DNA from: an uncultured Acidimicrobiales bacterium
GTDB taxonomy: Bacteria > Actinomycetota > Acidimicrobiia > Acidimicrobiales > SZUA-35
Length of the DNA stretch: 64,000 nucleotides
Assembly (NCBI GenBank): GCA_937922785.1
Contig: CALAJQ010000018.1
Span: 248,001-312,000 of the forward strand
Direction of reading: 5' to 3'
Of this stretch, positions 15,411 through 23,921 are shown piece by piece. The stretch's first letter is position 1. Each line of letters begins with the position of its first letter. A program made the translations under genes and the position numbers. Below the pieces are notes generated by a model that was not told the DNA's origin, made no database searches, and saw only the letters and a program-made list of their open reading frames with translations.

Positions 15411-16456
15411 CCCGGCTTCTTGTGGCGACCGCTATTGCGTTCATCGTCTCGCTTGTTGGCACTTCGGCTGTCATCAAGGTTCTTACGAACCGAAAGATCG
15501 GGCAGCCAATCCGAGAGGACGGCCCAGAAGGCCACCTCATAAAGGCTGGCACTCCCACGATGGGCGGAACTGCGATAATCGCTGGCGCCGCCTTGGGTTA
15601 CATGTTGTCCCACGTCCTGGTTGGTGGCATCTTCACGGTAACCGGCCTGCTTGTGATGGCAGCGATCATGGGCGCAGGTCTGGTTGGCTTGCTTGACGAC
15701 TGGCTAAAGGTGTCTCGCGAGCGAAACCTCGGCCTGACTTCTCGGCTTAAGACCATCGGGTTGCTGAGCGTCGCTATTGGTTTTGCGGTGTCCACCAACG
15801 CTTGGACTGAAGTTCGTACCGAACTGTCTTTCACCAGCTTCAACTCTCCAGGCATAGATCTTGGAACCTTCGGTTGGCTGATATGGGCCGTCCTGATTAT
15901 TTACGGTGCGTCGAATGCGGTGAACTTGACCGACGGACTTGACGGTCTGGTAGCAGGATCGGGCATCTTCTCGTTCTTCGCTTACGCGCTCATCGGCTTT
16001 TGGATTTTCCGTCAGCCCGATGCCGTGGCTGACGTTCTATATGACGTTAACCATCCATTGGACTTGGCCGTCGTGGCCGTTGCCATGGTCGGAGCCCTCG
16101 CCGGTTTCTTGTGGTTCAACGCCGCACCGGCAGACATCTTTATGGGTGACACGGGATCGCTGGCCATTGGAACAGGTTTGGCCTGCCTCGCGTTAACAAC
16201 GAACACTCATTTGCTCTTGCCAATCCTCGGCGGCGTATACGTGGTGGAAACCTTAAGTGTCATCCTTCAGGTGTCGTATTTCAAAGCGACAAAGGGCAAG
16301 CGTCTGTTTCGTATGGCGCCGATCCATCACCACTTCGAGCTGCGAGGCTGGCCCGAAACCAAGGTGATAATTCGTTTCTGGCTTATTGCCGGCGCTCTCA
16401 CGGCTCTAGGACTGGGCCTGTTCTATGCCGACTTTGTTAGGGCGACGGTCCAGTGA
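15407..16456 (+). CDS. mraY: phospho-N-acetylmuramoyl-pentapeptide transferase MraY
   Basis: A 349-residue polytopic membrane enzyme that transfers phospho-MurNAc-pentapeptide to undecaprenyl phosphate, forming lipid I. About ten membrane helices are apparent. Conserved cytoplasmic motifs include TPTMGG near residue 46, the DDWLK aspartate pair near 100, NLTDGLDGLVAGS near 175, FMGDTGSLAIG near 245 and MAPIHHHFE near 305. It starts with GTG overlapping the murE stop (GTGA) and its stop overlaps the murD start. The length is family-typical. Confidence 0.96.
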   Translation: MTRLLVATAIAFIVSLVGTSAVIKVLTNRKIGQPIREDGPEGHLIKAGTPTMGGTAIIAGAALGYMLSHVLVGGIFTVTGLLVMAAIMGAGLVGLLDDWLKVSRERNLGLTSRLKTIGLLSVAIGFAVSTNAWTEVRTELSFTSFNSPGIDLGTFGWLIWAVLIIYGASNAVNLTDGLDGLVAGSGIFSFFAYALIGFWIFRQPDAVADVLYDVNHPLDLAVVAVAMVGALAGFLWFNAAPADIFMGDTGSLAIGTGLACLALTTNTHLLLPILGGVYVVETLSVILQVSYFKATKGKRLFRMAPIHHHFELRGWPETKVIIRFWLIAGALTALGLGLFYADFVRATVQ

Positions 16457-17850
16457 TGACAGCTTCGGAACCCAAGGCAAAATCTGACTCACATACAGAG
16501 TTTGACTCACAAGTACAGGACTTCTCGCTGGAACGCCCGTTAGTAATTGGCTTTGGCGCAGCTGGGCGCGCAACTGCTTCAGCGTTAATCGCTCGCGGGC
16601 ACATCCCCGTTGTTGTCGACGACAAGCCAACTGATGCTGTAAGTCAGCTGGCATCTGACACCGGCATCGAGCTTGTTGTGGCGCCTGACCACGACACGCT
16701 TGAGGCGATCGTGCAAAGTTGTTCGGTAGTGCTGCCCAGCCCTGGAGTCGGTGATCACCATCCGGTGTTTGCGATTGCGTCCGCTTGTTCCAAACCCATT
16801 CGTGGCGAATTCGACCTTGCCCGAATCTGGGACAACCGCCCGATAGTTGCCATCACTGGCACAAACGGCAAGACCACAGTTACAACCATTGTCACTGACG
16901 CTCTGGTTCGATCTGGTATCGCTGCGGTTGCGGCCGGGAATCTCGACGTTCCATTGGTTGAAGCGATTCGCGAAGAGTCGACCGAAGAATTTGTTGTTGA
17001 GGCTTCATCGTTCCGACTTGAGCACGCCGATCGCTTCACACCCACAGTCGCTGCTTGGCTGAACTTCGCACCCGATCACCTGGATGCTCACTCGTCGCTT
17101 GACGCCTACTTCGATGCCAAGGCCAAGATCTGGGCGACGGTAAGAAGCGGCGGCGTAGCTGTGGCGAACTCTGAGGATGACGCAGTTCTTGCTTCGGCCA
17201 CAAGGTCAGTCGACCAAGCTGAGGTTCAGCTGGTGACATTCGGGATTAACTCCGGCACCTGGCACTGGGAAAACGAGTTTCTCGTTGGTCCATCGGGACC
17301 CCTCGTGTCGAGCTCGGACTTAAAACATAGCCGGCCTCATGACTTGGCTAACGCCGCGGCTGTCGCTGCAATCGCAAGCGCCGGCGGGGCAAAGTTGACC
17401 TCCATCGCCGAAGCGCTGAAGTCCTTTGCTGGGCTTGCCCACCGAGTCGAGTTTGTTGGTACATACGGCGGAGTTACTTGGGTTAACGACTCAAAAGCCA
17501 CCATTCCTCAAGCAACTCTGGCTGCAGTCGGTGGCTACGAATCGATAGTTCTAATCGCAGGCGGTCGCAACAAAGGGCTGCCATTGGATTCGCTCCGTGA
17601 AGTTGTTCCAAACGTGCGACACGTAGTTGCCATGGGTGACGCCGCTCAGGAAGTCGCTGACGCCTTAGATGGGGTGGTCTCGGTTGAACTGGTAACCACT
17701 CTCGAAAGTGCAATTGATTGCGCATCGGCAATCGCAATCTCTGGTGACACGGTTTTGCTTTCGCCCGCCTGCACCTCATATGACCAGTACGCCAGCTACG
17801 TGGCCCGGGGCGATCACTTCAGGCATCTCGTGCAGGAGAAGTTTTCATGA
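16456..17850 (+). CDS. murD: UDP-MurNAc-L-alanine--D-glutamate ligase MurD
   Basis: A 464-residue Mur ligase adding D-glutamate to UDP-MurNAc-L-Ala. After a poorly conserved N-terminal stretch of about 25 residues comes a Rossmann-like UDP-binding segment (LVIGFGAAGRATASAL), the ATP loop ITGTNGKTTVTTI near residues 134-146, NFAPDHLDAH and WVNDSKATIPQATLAA. The C-terminal SPACTSYDQYASYVARGDHF is a reliable MurD ending. The ATG at 16456 shares one base with the mraY stop; a GTG three bases earlier is equally possible. Its stop overlaps the ftsW ATG. Confidence 0.95.
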   Translation: MTASEPKAKSDSHTEFDSQVQDFSLERPLVIGFGAAGRATASALIARGHIPVVVDDKPTDAVSQLASDTGIELVVAPDHDTLEAIVQSCSVVLPSPGVGDHHPVFAIASACSKPIRGEFDLARIWDNRPIVAITGTNGKTTVTTIVTDALVRSGIAAVAAGNLDVPLVEAIREESTEEFVVEASSFRLEHADRFTPTVAAWLNFAPDHLDAHSSLDAYFDAKAKIWATVRSGGVAVANSEDDAVLASATRSVDQAEVQLVTFGINSGTWHWENEFLVGPSGPLVSSSDLKHSRPHDLANAAAVAAIASAGGAKLTSIAEALKSFAGLAHRVEFVGTYGGVTWVNDSKATIPQATLAAVGGYESIVLIAGGRNKGLPLDSLREVVPNVRHVVAMGDAAQEVADALDGVVSVELVTTLESAIDCASAIAISGDTVLLSPACTSYDQYASYVARGDHFRHLVQEKFS

Positions 17851-19385
17851 CAACTACCACTAGACGGCCGCCCACGAAGCGCCAGGCTCCAGCCAAGCGC
17901 AAAGCTCCAGCCAAGCGCAAGGCTCCGGCTAAGAAGGCTGTGGCTCGTAAGGCGCCAGCCAAGCGCAAGGCTCCGGCTAAGAAGGCCCCACCGCACAAGG
18001 CTCCAGCTAAACGCAAACCGCCATCTACCAACGTTGCGTCCCGCAAGGCACCGGCCAGTCGGGCTGGTACCCGAAGAGCTCCCGCTCAGCGAAACGCCCC
18101 GGTGCGCCGGTCATCCGCCCCGAGACCGAGCCCAATAGATCTCCGCCAGACTGCTCCACGCGTTAGAGCCTTTATGGGCGAAGTGGACGCTCGGCGACCG
18201 CCTCCACCAAAGCAGTATGCGGCTCCGGTTGTTGCCCCAATTGCGATGCCTCGCAAGCCCCTGGCAACCACAGCCCAGGGCGAACGCCTAGCAGCAATGC
18301 TCATGTTGCTTTTCTTGGCGCTAACCCTTTTCGGGTTAGTGATGGTGCTGTCAGCATCATCGGTGACGAGTCTGTATTCAAACGACGGGTCCCCGTTTGA
18401 CATTTTCCGCCGGCAGGCGGTTTGGGCAGCACTTGGGGCTGTTGCGTTTGTTGTATTCGCTCGGATTGATTACAGGTGGGTGCAAACAATAACCACCCCG
18501 CTTTTGGCAACGTCGCTTGGTCTGCTGGTGGCGGTGCTGATTCCCGGGATGGGGTCAAACCTGAACGGGTCTAGTCGCTGGCTCGACATCGGGCCGATCG
18601 TGATTCAGCCCGCTGAGTTAGCGAAACTCTCACTCATAGTCTTTTGTGCCGATCTTCTAACCCGTAGGCGCAAACACATCTTGGAATGGCGCCTGACCAT
18701 GCTTCCGGTGATGGTCGTTGTGGCGCTTTTCTCTGCGCTCTTGCTGGCGCAGCCAAAACTGGGCACGCCAATCGTGATGGCCACCATCGCACTGTTGATG
18801 CTTTTCCTTGCCGGCACCAAGATTGCGAATCTCAGCGTGGCCACCGGCCTTGGCATCATCGCTGCGACGGCGTTCACCTTTAGTGCCGACTATCGCTACC
18901 GACGCATTACCGCCTTCCTGGATCCCTGGTCTGATCCTCTTGGTGCGGGCCGCCAAATCATTCAGTCCCAAGTTGGAATTGCGTCGGGCGGACTTCTAGG
19001 AGTCGGCCTAGGCGCTTCCAGATCGAAGTGGGGTTTTCTTCCATACGCCAGTTCCGATTTCATCTTCACCGTGGTTGCGGAAGAGATCGGGCTGATCGGT
19101 GGAGCGCTCCTGATCGTCGCTTTCTTGATGATCGGCTACCTCGGCATGCGCGCTGCGGTGCAGGCACCGGAGCCTTTCGGAATGTTGTTGGCCGGGGGTA
19201 TCACCTGTTGGCTGCTGGTTCAGGCATTCCTCAACATCGGGATGGCTATGGGGCAGCTACCGATTACAGGTGAACCATTGCCGTTCGTCTCCGCCGGAGG
19301 ATCCTCTTTGGTCACAACGCTCGCTGCGGCCGGGTTGCTTACAAACGTGGCTCGACGCGGCCGTGCTCCTAAGCCAGTGAAGTAA
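17847..19385 (+). CDS. ftsW: septal glycosyltransferase FtsW with histone-like basic N-terminal tail
   Basis: A 512-residue SEDS-family protein, the polymerase that extends septal glycan strands from lipid II together with FtsI. The membrane part begins near residue 148 and shows about ten helices with the SEDS features DIGPIVIQPAELAKL, the GRQIIQSQVGIASGGLLGVGLG loop, VVAEEIGLIGG and LPFVSAGGSSL. Unusual is the cytoplasmic extension of about 145 residues: residues 10-75 are nearly pure KAPAK/KRKAPAK repeats of histone-H1 type, then a Pro/Arg-rich stretch. Typical FtsW proteins have short N-tails. The start overlaps murD by four bases and the tail is in frame with no internal start just before the first helix, so the extension looks genuine. 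Confidence 0.94.
   Translation: MTTTTRRPPTKRQAPAKRKAPAKRKAPAKKAVARKAPAKRKAPAKKAPPHKAPAKRKPPSTNVASRKAPASRAGTRRAPAQRNAPVRRSSAPRPSPIDLRQTAPRVRAFMGEVDARRPPPPKQYAAPVVAPIAMPRKPLATTAQGERLAAMLMLLFLALTLFGLVMVLSASSVTSLYSNDGSPFDIFRRQAVWAALGAVAFVVFARIDYRWVQTITTPLLATSLGLLVAVLIPGMGSNLNGSSRWLDIGPIVIQPAELAKLSLIVFCADLLTRRRKHILEWRLTMLPVMVVVALFSALLLAQPKLGTPIVMATIALLMLFLAGTKIANLSVATGLGIIAATAFTFSADYRYRRITAFLDPWSDPLGAGRQIIQSQVGIASGGLLGVGLGASRSKWGFLPYASSDFIFTVVAEEIGLIGGALLIVAFLMIGYLGMRAAVQAPEPFGMLLAGGITCWLLVQAFLNIGMAMGQLPITGEPLPFVSAGGSSLVTTLAAAGLLTNVARRGRAPKPVK
17877..18060 (+). repeat. KAPAK-type coding repeats in ftsW
   Basis: Within the 5' part of ftsW, variants of a 15-18-base unit reading gct-cca-gcc-aag-cgc-aag recur about eight times and encode A-P-A-K-R-K. 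Copies differ at wobble positions (gct/gcg/gca and cca/ccg), so the array is not a very recent expansion. It encodes the basic tail described under ftsW. Confidence 0.75.
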
Positions 19386-19394
19386 TCTCGATCC

Positions 19395-20531
19395 GTGAGT
19401 CGACAGGCTGAAAATTTGAGCATCTCGGTGGTGATTGCAGGTGGCGGGACTGCCGGGCATACCAACCCGGGAATTGCTGTTGCTAAGGCACTAGTTGCCA
19501 AAGGACTTGACCCTAACGAGATCAGATTCGTTGGCTCCGCTCGCGGCAACGAGTCTGTTTTGGTCCCCGAAGCCGGTTTCGAGATTGATGTTTTGCCAGG
19601 GCGAGGAATCGCAAGAGAGTTCTCACGCACATCGTTGATGGCCATCGTCGCTAACTGCAGAGGACTCGTTCAGTCAATGACTTTGATGAAGAGCCTCGAT
19701 CCAAAGGTGGTTGTCTGTCTTGGTGGTTTCGCAGCCTTTGGCCCGTCAGTTGCGGCCCTAATTCAGCGAAGGCCCTTGGTGATTACAGAGCAGAACGCCC
19801 GAGCTTCTCAGGTGAACCTTTTGCTGGGGCGCTTCGCCAAAGTGTGTGCGCTTCCTTACCCAGACACTGACTTGCCCAATGGCGTTCTGACCGGAAATCC
19901 GATTAGGCCCGAGGTTGTCACCGCCGTCGATGGAGCATCGCAACAATCGTCGCGAGAGCATTTAGGACTGCCGCAAGACCGGACAGTGCTGGCAGTGTGG
20001 GCTGGCTCTCTGGGCGCACGCTCAGTGAATGTTGCGGCTCGTGATTTGGCCGAACGTTGGCGCAACCGAACCGACCTGGCTATCTACCACGTTGTCGGTC
20101 GCAGGGATTGGCCAGAGTTTGTTTCTAACCCGCCTGACGTCGGCACTGACGGGATTTTCTACAAGTCGGTTGAGTACGAGAACTCGATGCCCGAGCTGCT
20201 CACCGCAGCAGATTTCGCCCTCACCAGAGCTGGCGCATCGACCACCGCTGAGTTGGCAGTAGCGGGCCTTCCATCGCTCATGATCCCGCTGCCAATTGCT
20301 CCGCGAGATCACCAAAGAGCCAATGCTCAAGAACTGTTGAACGCAGGCGCCGCCTTTGTTATGAACGACGCAGTGTTGAACGCTCCAGGCGTTGAGGCCC
20401 TGCTTGATCCGGTTCTGGTGGATGACACACAAATCGAACAGATGAGCATCGCAGCGCGATCTGTGGCGCGACCCGGCGCCGCAACCGCTGTAGCTGAACT
20501 GGTCCTAGAACATGGCGGAATCAGTGGCTGA
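19395..20531 (+). CDS. murG: undecaprenyldiphospho-muramoylpentapeptide N-acetylglucosaminyltransferase MurG
   Basis: A 378-residue GT28 glycosyltransferase that converts lipid I to lipid II on the inner membrane face. The N-terminal glycine loop VIAGGGTAGHTNPGIAVA lies near residues 14-31; CLGGFAAFGPSVAAL, ITEQNA and TGNPIRPEV follow, and the C-terminal UDP-GlcNAc site contains LTRAGASTTAELAVAGLPSLMIPLPIA. It begins with GTG nine bases after ftsW. Its last 20 bases overlap the murC start. Confidence 0.95.
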   Translation: MSRQAENLSISVVIAGGGTAGHTNPGIAVAKALVAKGLDPNEIRFVGSARGNESVLVPEAGFEIDVLPGRGIAREFSRTSLMAIVANCRGLVQSMTLMKSLDPKVVVCLGGFAAFGPSVAALIQRRPLVITEQNARASQVNLLLGRFAKVCALPYPDTDLPNGVLTGNPIRPEVVTAVDGASQQSSREHLGLPQDRTVLAVWAGSLGARSVNVAARDLAERWRNRTDLAIYHVVGRRDWPEFVSNPPDVGTDGIFYKSVEYENSMPELLTAADFALTRAGASTTAELAVAGLPSLMIPLPIAPRDHQRANAQELLNAGAAFVMNDAVLNAPGVEALLDPVLVDDTQIEQMSIAARSVARPGAATAVAELVLEHGGISG

Positions 20532-21963
20532 CAGAGAAGTGCCTGACGCAGAAATGGCAGAAACTGCTGACAAGGTCATCGATCTAAGTCGCCAAAGACG
20601 GATCCACCTTGTTGGCCTGGGTGGGGCAGGGATGAGCGCAATCGCAGAGATCCTTGTTGGCAACGGTCACAAAGTTTCCGGAAGCGACCTTGCATCGTCC
20701 GAGCGGACCGAGAGGCTTGAAGCAGTCGGGGTACGCGCTGCTGTCGGACACGATGGCGCCAACATCGGTGATGCAGAGCTGGTGGCTTGTTCCACGGCCA
20801 TTGACGCCTCTAACCCTGAAGTGGTGGCCGCGCAGTCAGCAGGCGTTCCCGTGCTGAAACGGTCCGAGATATTGACTGCAATAACGCAGGCCTATGAAAC
20901 GGTTTCAGTAGCCGGAACCCACGGCAAAACCACAACCTCGGCAATGCTGACTATCGCTCTACGTGGCGCCGGGTTGGACCCTACCTACATCGTCGGCGGA
21001 GACGTGCTCGATCTCGGCCGGGGTGCAGCGGTAGGAACAGGTCCCCATCTCGTAGTTGAGGCTGACGAGAGCGACGGCACATTTGTTGAGCTTGAATCAA
21101 CAGCAGTAATTGTCACCAACATTGAGCCAGACCATCTTGAGTTCTACGGTGGCTTTGAACCTCTTGTGGCAGCATTCGACTCGTTCGTAACTAGCGCGCC
21201 CGGCCCAGCGGTGGTTTGCCTCGATGACGCCGGCGTGAGAGAAATGGTGGCTCGGGTTGATCGCCCTTTTGTAACCTATGGCCAAGCAGACGGATCTGAT
21301 TACCAAATCACCAGTGTCGAAGTAAGCAGCGAACAACTTGGCGTAGGTCTGTCAAAGGTCTCAGTCAAAGGGCCAAGTGGGACGCTACAGCTTGAGGTAA
21401 AGCAAGCCGGAATGCACAACGTCTCCAATGCTGTGGGGGCTCTCGCTATGGCCATTTCCCTGGGCGCGAATCCAGACAAGGCCTGCGACGCACTTAGCGA
21501 ATTCTCCGGCGTCGGCCGCCGTTTCGAGCTGCGGGGCAAGGTCGATGAGATTGTCCTGATCGACGATTATGCCCACCTGGCCACTGAGGTGGAGGCGGCA
21601 TTGGCTGCGGCTCGAAGCTTGCAGCCAGGGCGCTTGGTTGCTGTGTTCCAGCCCCACCGGTACAGCCGAACTCAAGATCTGTGGAACACCTTCACTGACT
21701 CTTTCCTACAAAGCGATCTTCTTGTGATCACCGGGATCTATTCCTCAGGCGAGGCACCTCGACCCGGGATCTCGGGCGAATTGATCGTTGGTGACATCAA
21801 AGCAAGTCACCCTGATGCGGCCGTTGTTTACGTCGAAGATCTGGACGATGTCGTAGCGTTCCTAGTCTCAGAACTCCGCTCTGGAGACGTGTGTATGACG
21901 TTGGGTGCTGGTGATCTAACCACCATTCCCGATCGCGTTGTCGCAGGACTTCGCAACAGATGA
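20512..21963 (+). CDS. murC: UDP-N-acetylmuramate--L-alanine ligase MurC
   Basis: A 483-residue Mur ligase adding the first alanine of the stem peptide. The N-terminal LVGLGGAGMSAIAEIL loop lies near residues 34-49, the ATP loop VAGTHGKTTTSAM near 131-143, and the DDYAHLATEVEAALAAARS and FQPHRYSRTQDLW signatures follow in the C-terminal half. The ATG at 20512 gives about 30 residues before the conserved domain; an ATG at 20554 would remove 14 of them. Its stop overlaps murB (ATGA). Confidence 0.95.
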   Translation: MAESVADREVPDAEMAETADKVIDLSRQRRIHLVGLGGAGMSAIAEILVGNGHKVSGSDLASSERTERLEAVGVRAAVGHDGANIGDAELVACSTAIDASNPEVVAAQSAGVPVLKRSEILTAITQAYETVSVAGTHGKTTTSAMLTIALRGAGLDPTYIVGGDVLDLGRGAAVGTGPHLVVEADESDGTFVELESTAVIVTNIEPDHLEFYGGFEPLVAAFDSFVTSAPGPAVVCLDDAGVREMVARVDRPFVTYGQADGSDYQITSVEVSSEQLGVGLSKVSVKGPSGTLQLEVKQAGMHNVSNAVGALAMAISLGANPDKACDALSEFSGVGRRFELRGKVDEIVLIDDYAHLATEVEAALAAARSLQPGRLVAVFQPHRYSRTQDLWNTFTDSFLQSDLLVITGIYSSGEAPRPGISGELIVGDIKASHPDAAVVYVEDLDDVVAFLVSELRSGDVCMTLGAGDLTTIPDRVVAGLRNR

Positions 21964-22904
21964 GTTTGGCGGGCCCAGCTGCGGTCATTCTGGCAGCTGA
22001 GCTAGGCGACGCCGTGACTCTGGGGGCCTCCATGGCGCCACTTTGTACCTACAAAGTTGGCGGCACCGCAGCAGCTCTTGTTGAAGTTGAGTCGGTGAGT
22101 CAGCTTAAGGCGATTCGTGATGTGGTGGCCGGCGATCTAGTTCCGACTCTGATGGTGGGGAGAGGTTCCAACCTATTGGTTAGTGACTCGGGCTTTGACG
22201 GAATCGCCGTGCGTCTTGGTGATGGGTACGGCCAGGTTTCTGTAAACAAGCCAGCCAACCAGTCCGTCAACAAGTCAGAAGCCGAATTGTTGGCAGGCGG
22301 CTCGGCTCTAATGCCGGTAGTGGCACGCCAGAGTGCTGCGGCAGGTCTTACTGGTTTGGAGTGGGCGGTAGGCGTGCCTGGAACAATTGGCGGGGGAGTT
22401 CGTATGAACGCCGGAGGTCACGGGTCTGAAATCGCAGCGAACTTAATCGATGTGTCAGTCTTTGATTTGTACAACGGTGGCCCAAGAACCGTGACTGCCG
22501 CCCAGCTCGAGCTGTCATACCGGCATAGCAATCTGAAATCGTCCGATTTGGTCCTGGAGGCCCGATTCGCTCTACAAGCTTGCGACCCTGAAGAAGCCAA
22601 AACGCTAATCTCTGAGATCGTTCGATGGCGTCGCGAGAATCAACCAGGTGGCCAAAATGCGGGCTCGGTGTTTACGAACCCTGATAACGATTCGGCCGGG
22701 CGCTTAATCGACCAAGCAGGCCTTAAGGGATACCGAATTGGCACCGCTGAGGTCTCGACCAAGCACGCAAACTTCATCCAAGCTGATCCGGGTGGGTCCG
22801 CCGATGATGTGAGGTCGCTTATCCAACACATTCAGGCCGTTGTGTTGGATGCTTCAGGGGTGTCTCTTGTTCCCGAAAACCGGATGATCGGATTTGATCA
22901 ATGA
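21960..22904 (+). CDS. murB: UDP-N-acetylenolpyruvoylglucosamine reductase MurB
   Basis: A 314-residue FAD enzyme that reduces UDP-GlcNAc-enolpyruvate to UDP-MurNAc. FAD-binding segments are TYKVGGTAAALVEVES, GRGSNLLVSDSGFDGIAVRLG and GLEWAVGVPGTIGGGVRMNAGGHG. Catalytic features are the tyrosine in SYRHSNL, the serine in NAGSVFTNP and the final glutamate in VPENRMIGF, which indicates the type I arrangement. It starts with ATG overlapping murC and its stop overlaps ftsQ, so murC-murB-ftsQ are translationally coupled. Confidence 0.95.
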   Translation: MSLAGPAAVILAAELGDAVTLGASMAPLCTYKVGGTAAALVEVESVSQLKAIRDVVAGDLVPTLMVGRGSNLLVSDSGFDGIAVRLGDGYGQVSVNKPANQSVNKSEAELLAGGSALMPVVARQSAAAGLTGLEWAVGVPGTIGGGVRMNAGGHGSEIAANLIDVSVFDLYNGGPRTVTAAQLELSYRHSNLKSSDLVLEARFALQACDPEEAKTLISEIVRWRRENQPGGQNAGSVFTNPDNDSAGRLIDQAGLKGYRIGTAEVSTKHANFIQADPGGSADDVRSLIQHIQAVVLDASGVSLVPENRMIGFDQ

Positions 22905-23794
22905 CGGCAACCAAGACGCGATCGAAACCAAAGACCAAGAACGCCACCAAAAAGCCGACCCAAGCCAAGAAGTCACAGGCCGATCGAGTCCATCCGAAAA
23001 TCTCTGAACGCCGATCAGGGGTGGCCAAGGACAGATCCCGACGCCGTTCTCACACCATCTTCATTTTGGGTTTCATTTCGATGATCGCGGTTATTGCGCT
23101 TGCGGTACTGGAAAGCCCTTTGTTCAACGTGGCCGAAGTGAACGCGTCAGGCCATGTCCGGGCAACCCCTGCAGAAATAGTTGAGGCGTCCGGGATCTCG
23201 GTTGGCTCACAGCTCTCTGACATTGACAAAGATCTGGCTGCCCAATCGGTGGTGGAGGCATCTCCTTGGGTAAAGAGCGCCGAAGTGGATCGCAGTTGGA
23301 ATGGCATTGTGACCATTTATGTGGTCGAGCGTTCCCCAGTCTTAGCTGTTCGGTCCAGGGCAACAAGTGAGGCGCTCATGCTGGTGGACGAAACAGGGCG
23401 CCAGCTTGTGTCGGTAACGGATGCCCCTGCTGGAGTCGTTGTTGTGGAGGGGGTAACTGTCAGTGGGGTAGCAGGCCAACCTTCAGGGATTGAGATCTTG
23501 CGGGCAGCCTCCATTGCCGACGGGTTGTCGGACCCGGTTCGAGCAATGACACGTGGGGTCAGTGTTGAGGACGGCATGGTCAGGTTGATGCTCGATGACG
23601 GAGCAAGAATTGCCGTTGGCGATCAAAGCCTTCTAGAAGAAAAGATGATTGCGGTCGAGACATTGTTTGCTCGCGTAGATATGCGGTGTTTACATGAAAT
23701 TGACGTACGTGTGCCTGCCGCACCGACTGTGACCAGGCAAACAAGAGACGGTCAGCCGAGGGCGATTGTGGAGGATTTGGGCCAATGTCTCTAA
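22901..23794 (+). CDS. ftsQ: cell division protein FtsQ with lysine-rich N-tail
   Basis: A 297-residue bitopic division protein. A cytoplasmic tail of about 50 residues is strikingly basic (TKTRSKPKTKNATKKPTQ and RSRRRS). It is followed by one membrane helix (about residues 51-70), the POTRA domain (FNVAEVNASGHVRATPAEIVEASGI), the VEASPWVKSAEVDRSWNGIVTIYVVERSPV stretch and the FtsQ beta domain. FtsQ links early division proteins to FtsW-FtsI through FtsL and FtsB. The basic tail is longer and more lysine-rich than usual and echoes the FtsW extension encoded 3.5 kb upstream. Confidence 0.92.
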   Translation: MTATKTRSKPKTKNATKKPTQAKKSQADRVHPKISERRSGVAKDRSRRRSHTIFILGFISMIAVIALAVLESPLFNVAEVNASGHVRATPAEIVEASGISVGSQLSDIDKDLAAQSVVEASPWVKSAEVDRSWNGIVTIYVVERSPVLAVRSRATSEALMLVDETGRQLVSVTDAPAGVVVVEGVTVSGVAGQPSGIEILRAASIADGLSDPVRAMTRGVSVEDGMVRLMLDDGARIAVGDQSLLEEKMIAVETLFARVDMRCLHEIDVRVPAAPTVTRQTRDGQPRAIVEDLGQCL

Positions 23795-23921
23795 CAAAAC
23801 GGGAAATAGGGCTCAGTTCGGTCTAGATTGTGCAGGTTCATTAGCAGTTCTTCGACTCAGGCCGTAGTCGTTGCTAAACCCCCGTTCGTTAATAGACGTT
23901 AATAAACAAGGACACAAGCCT
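23795..23921 (+). promoter_or_regulatory. ftsQ-ftsZ spacer with GTTAATA direct repeats
   Basis: This 127-base gap is the first sizeable break in the cluster after rsmH and probably carries an ftsZ promoter. Two GTTAATA repeats (23888-23894 and 23898-23904) are spaced exactly 10 bp, one helical turn. An AAGGA ribosome-binding site lies about nine bases before the ATG at 23922. No clear -35/-10 pair could be fixed. Confidence 0.4.

Noticed and set aside
17819-18046. Reverse-strand frame with LAGALRLAGAL repeats opposite the ftsW tail
   Set aside because: Same artefact: complement of KAPAK codons, inside a conserved operon on the other strand.
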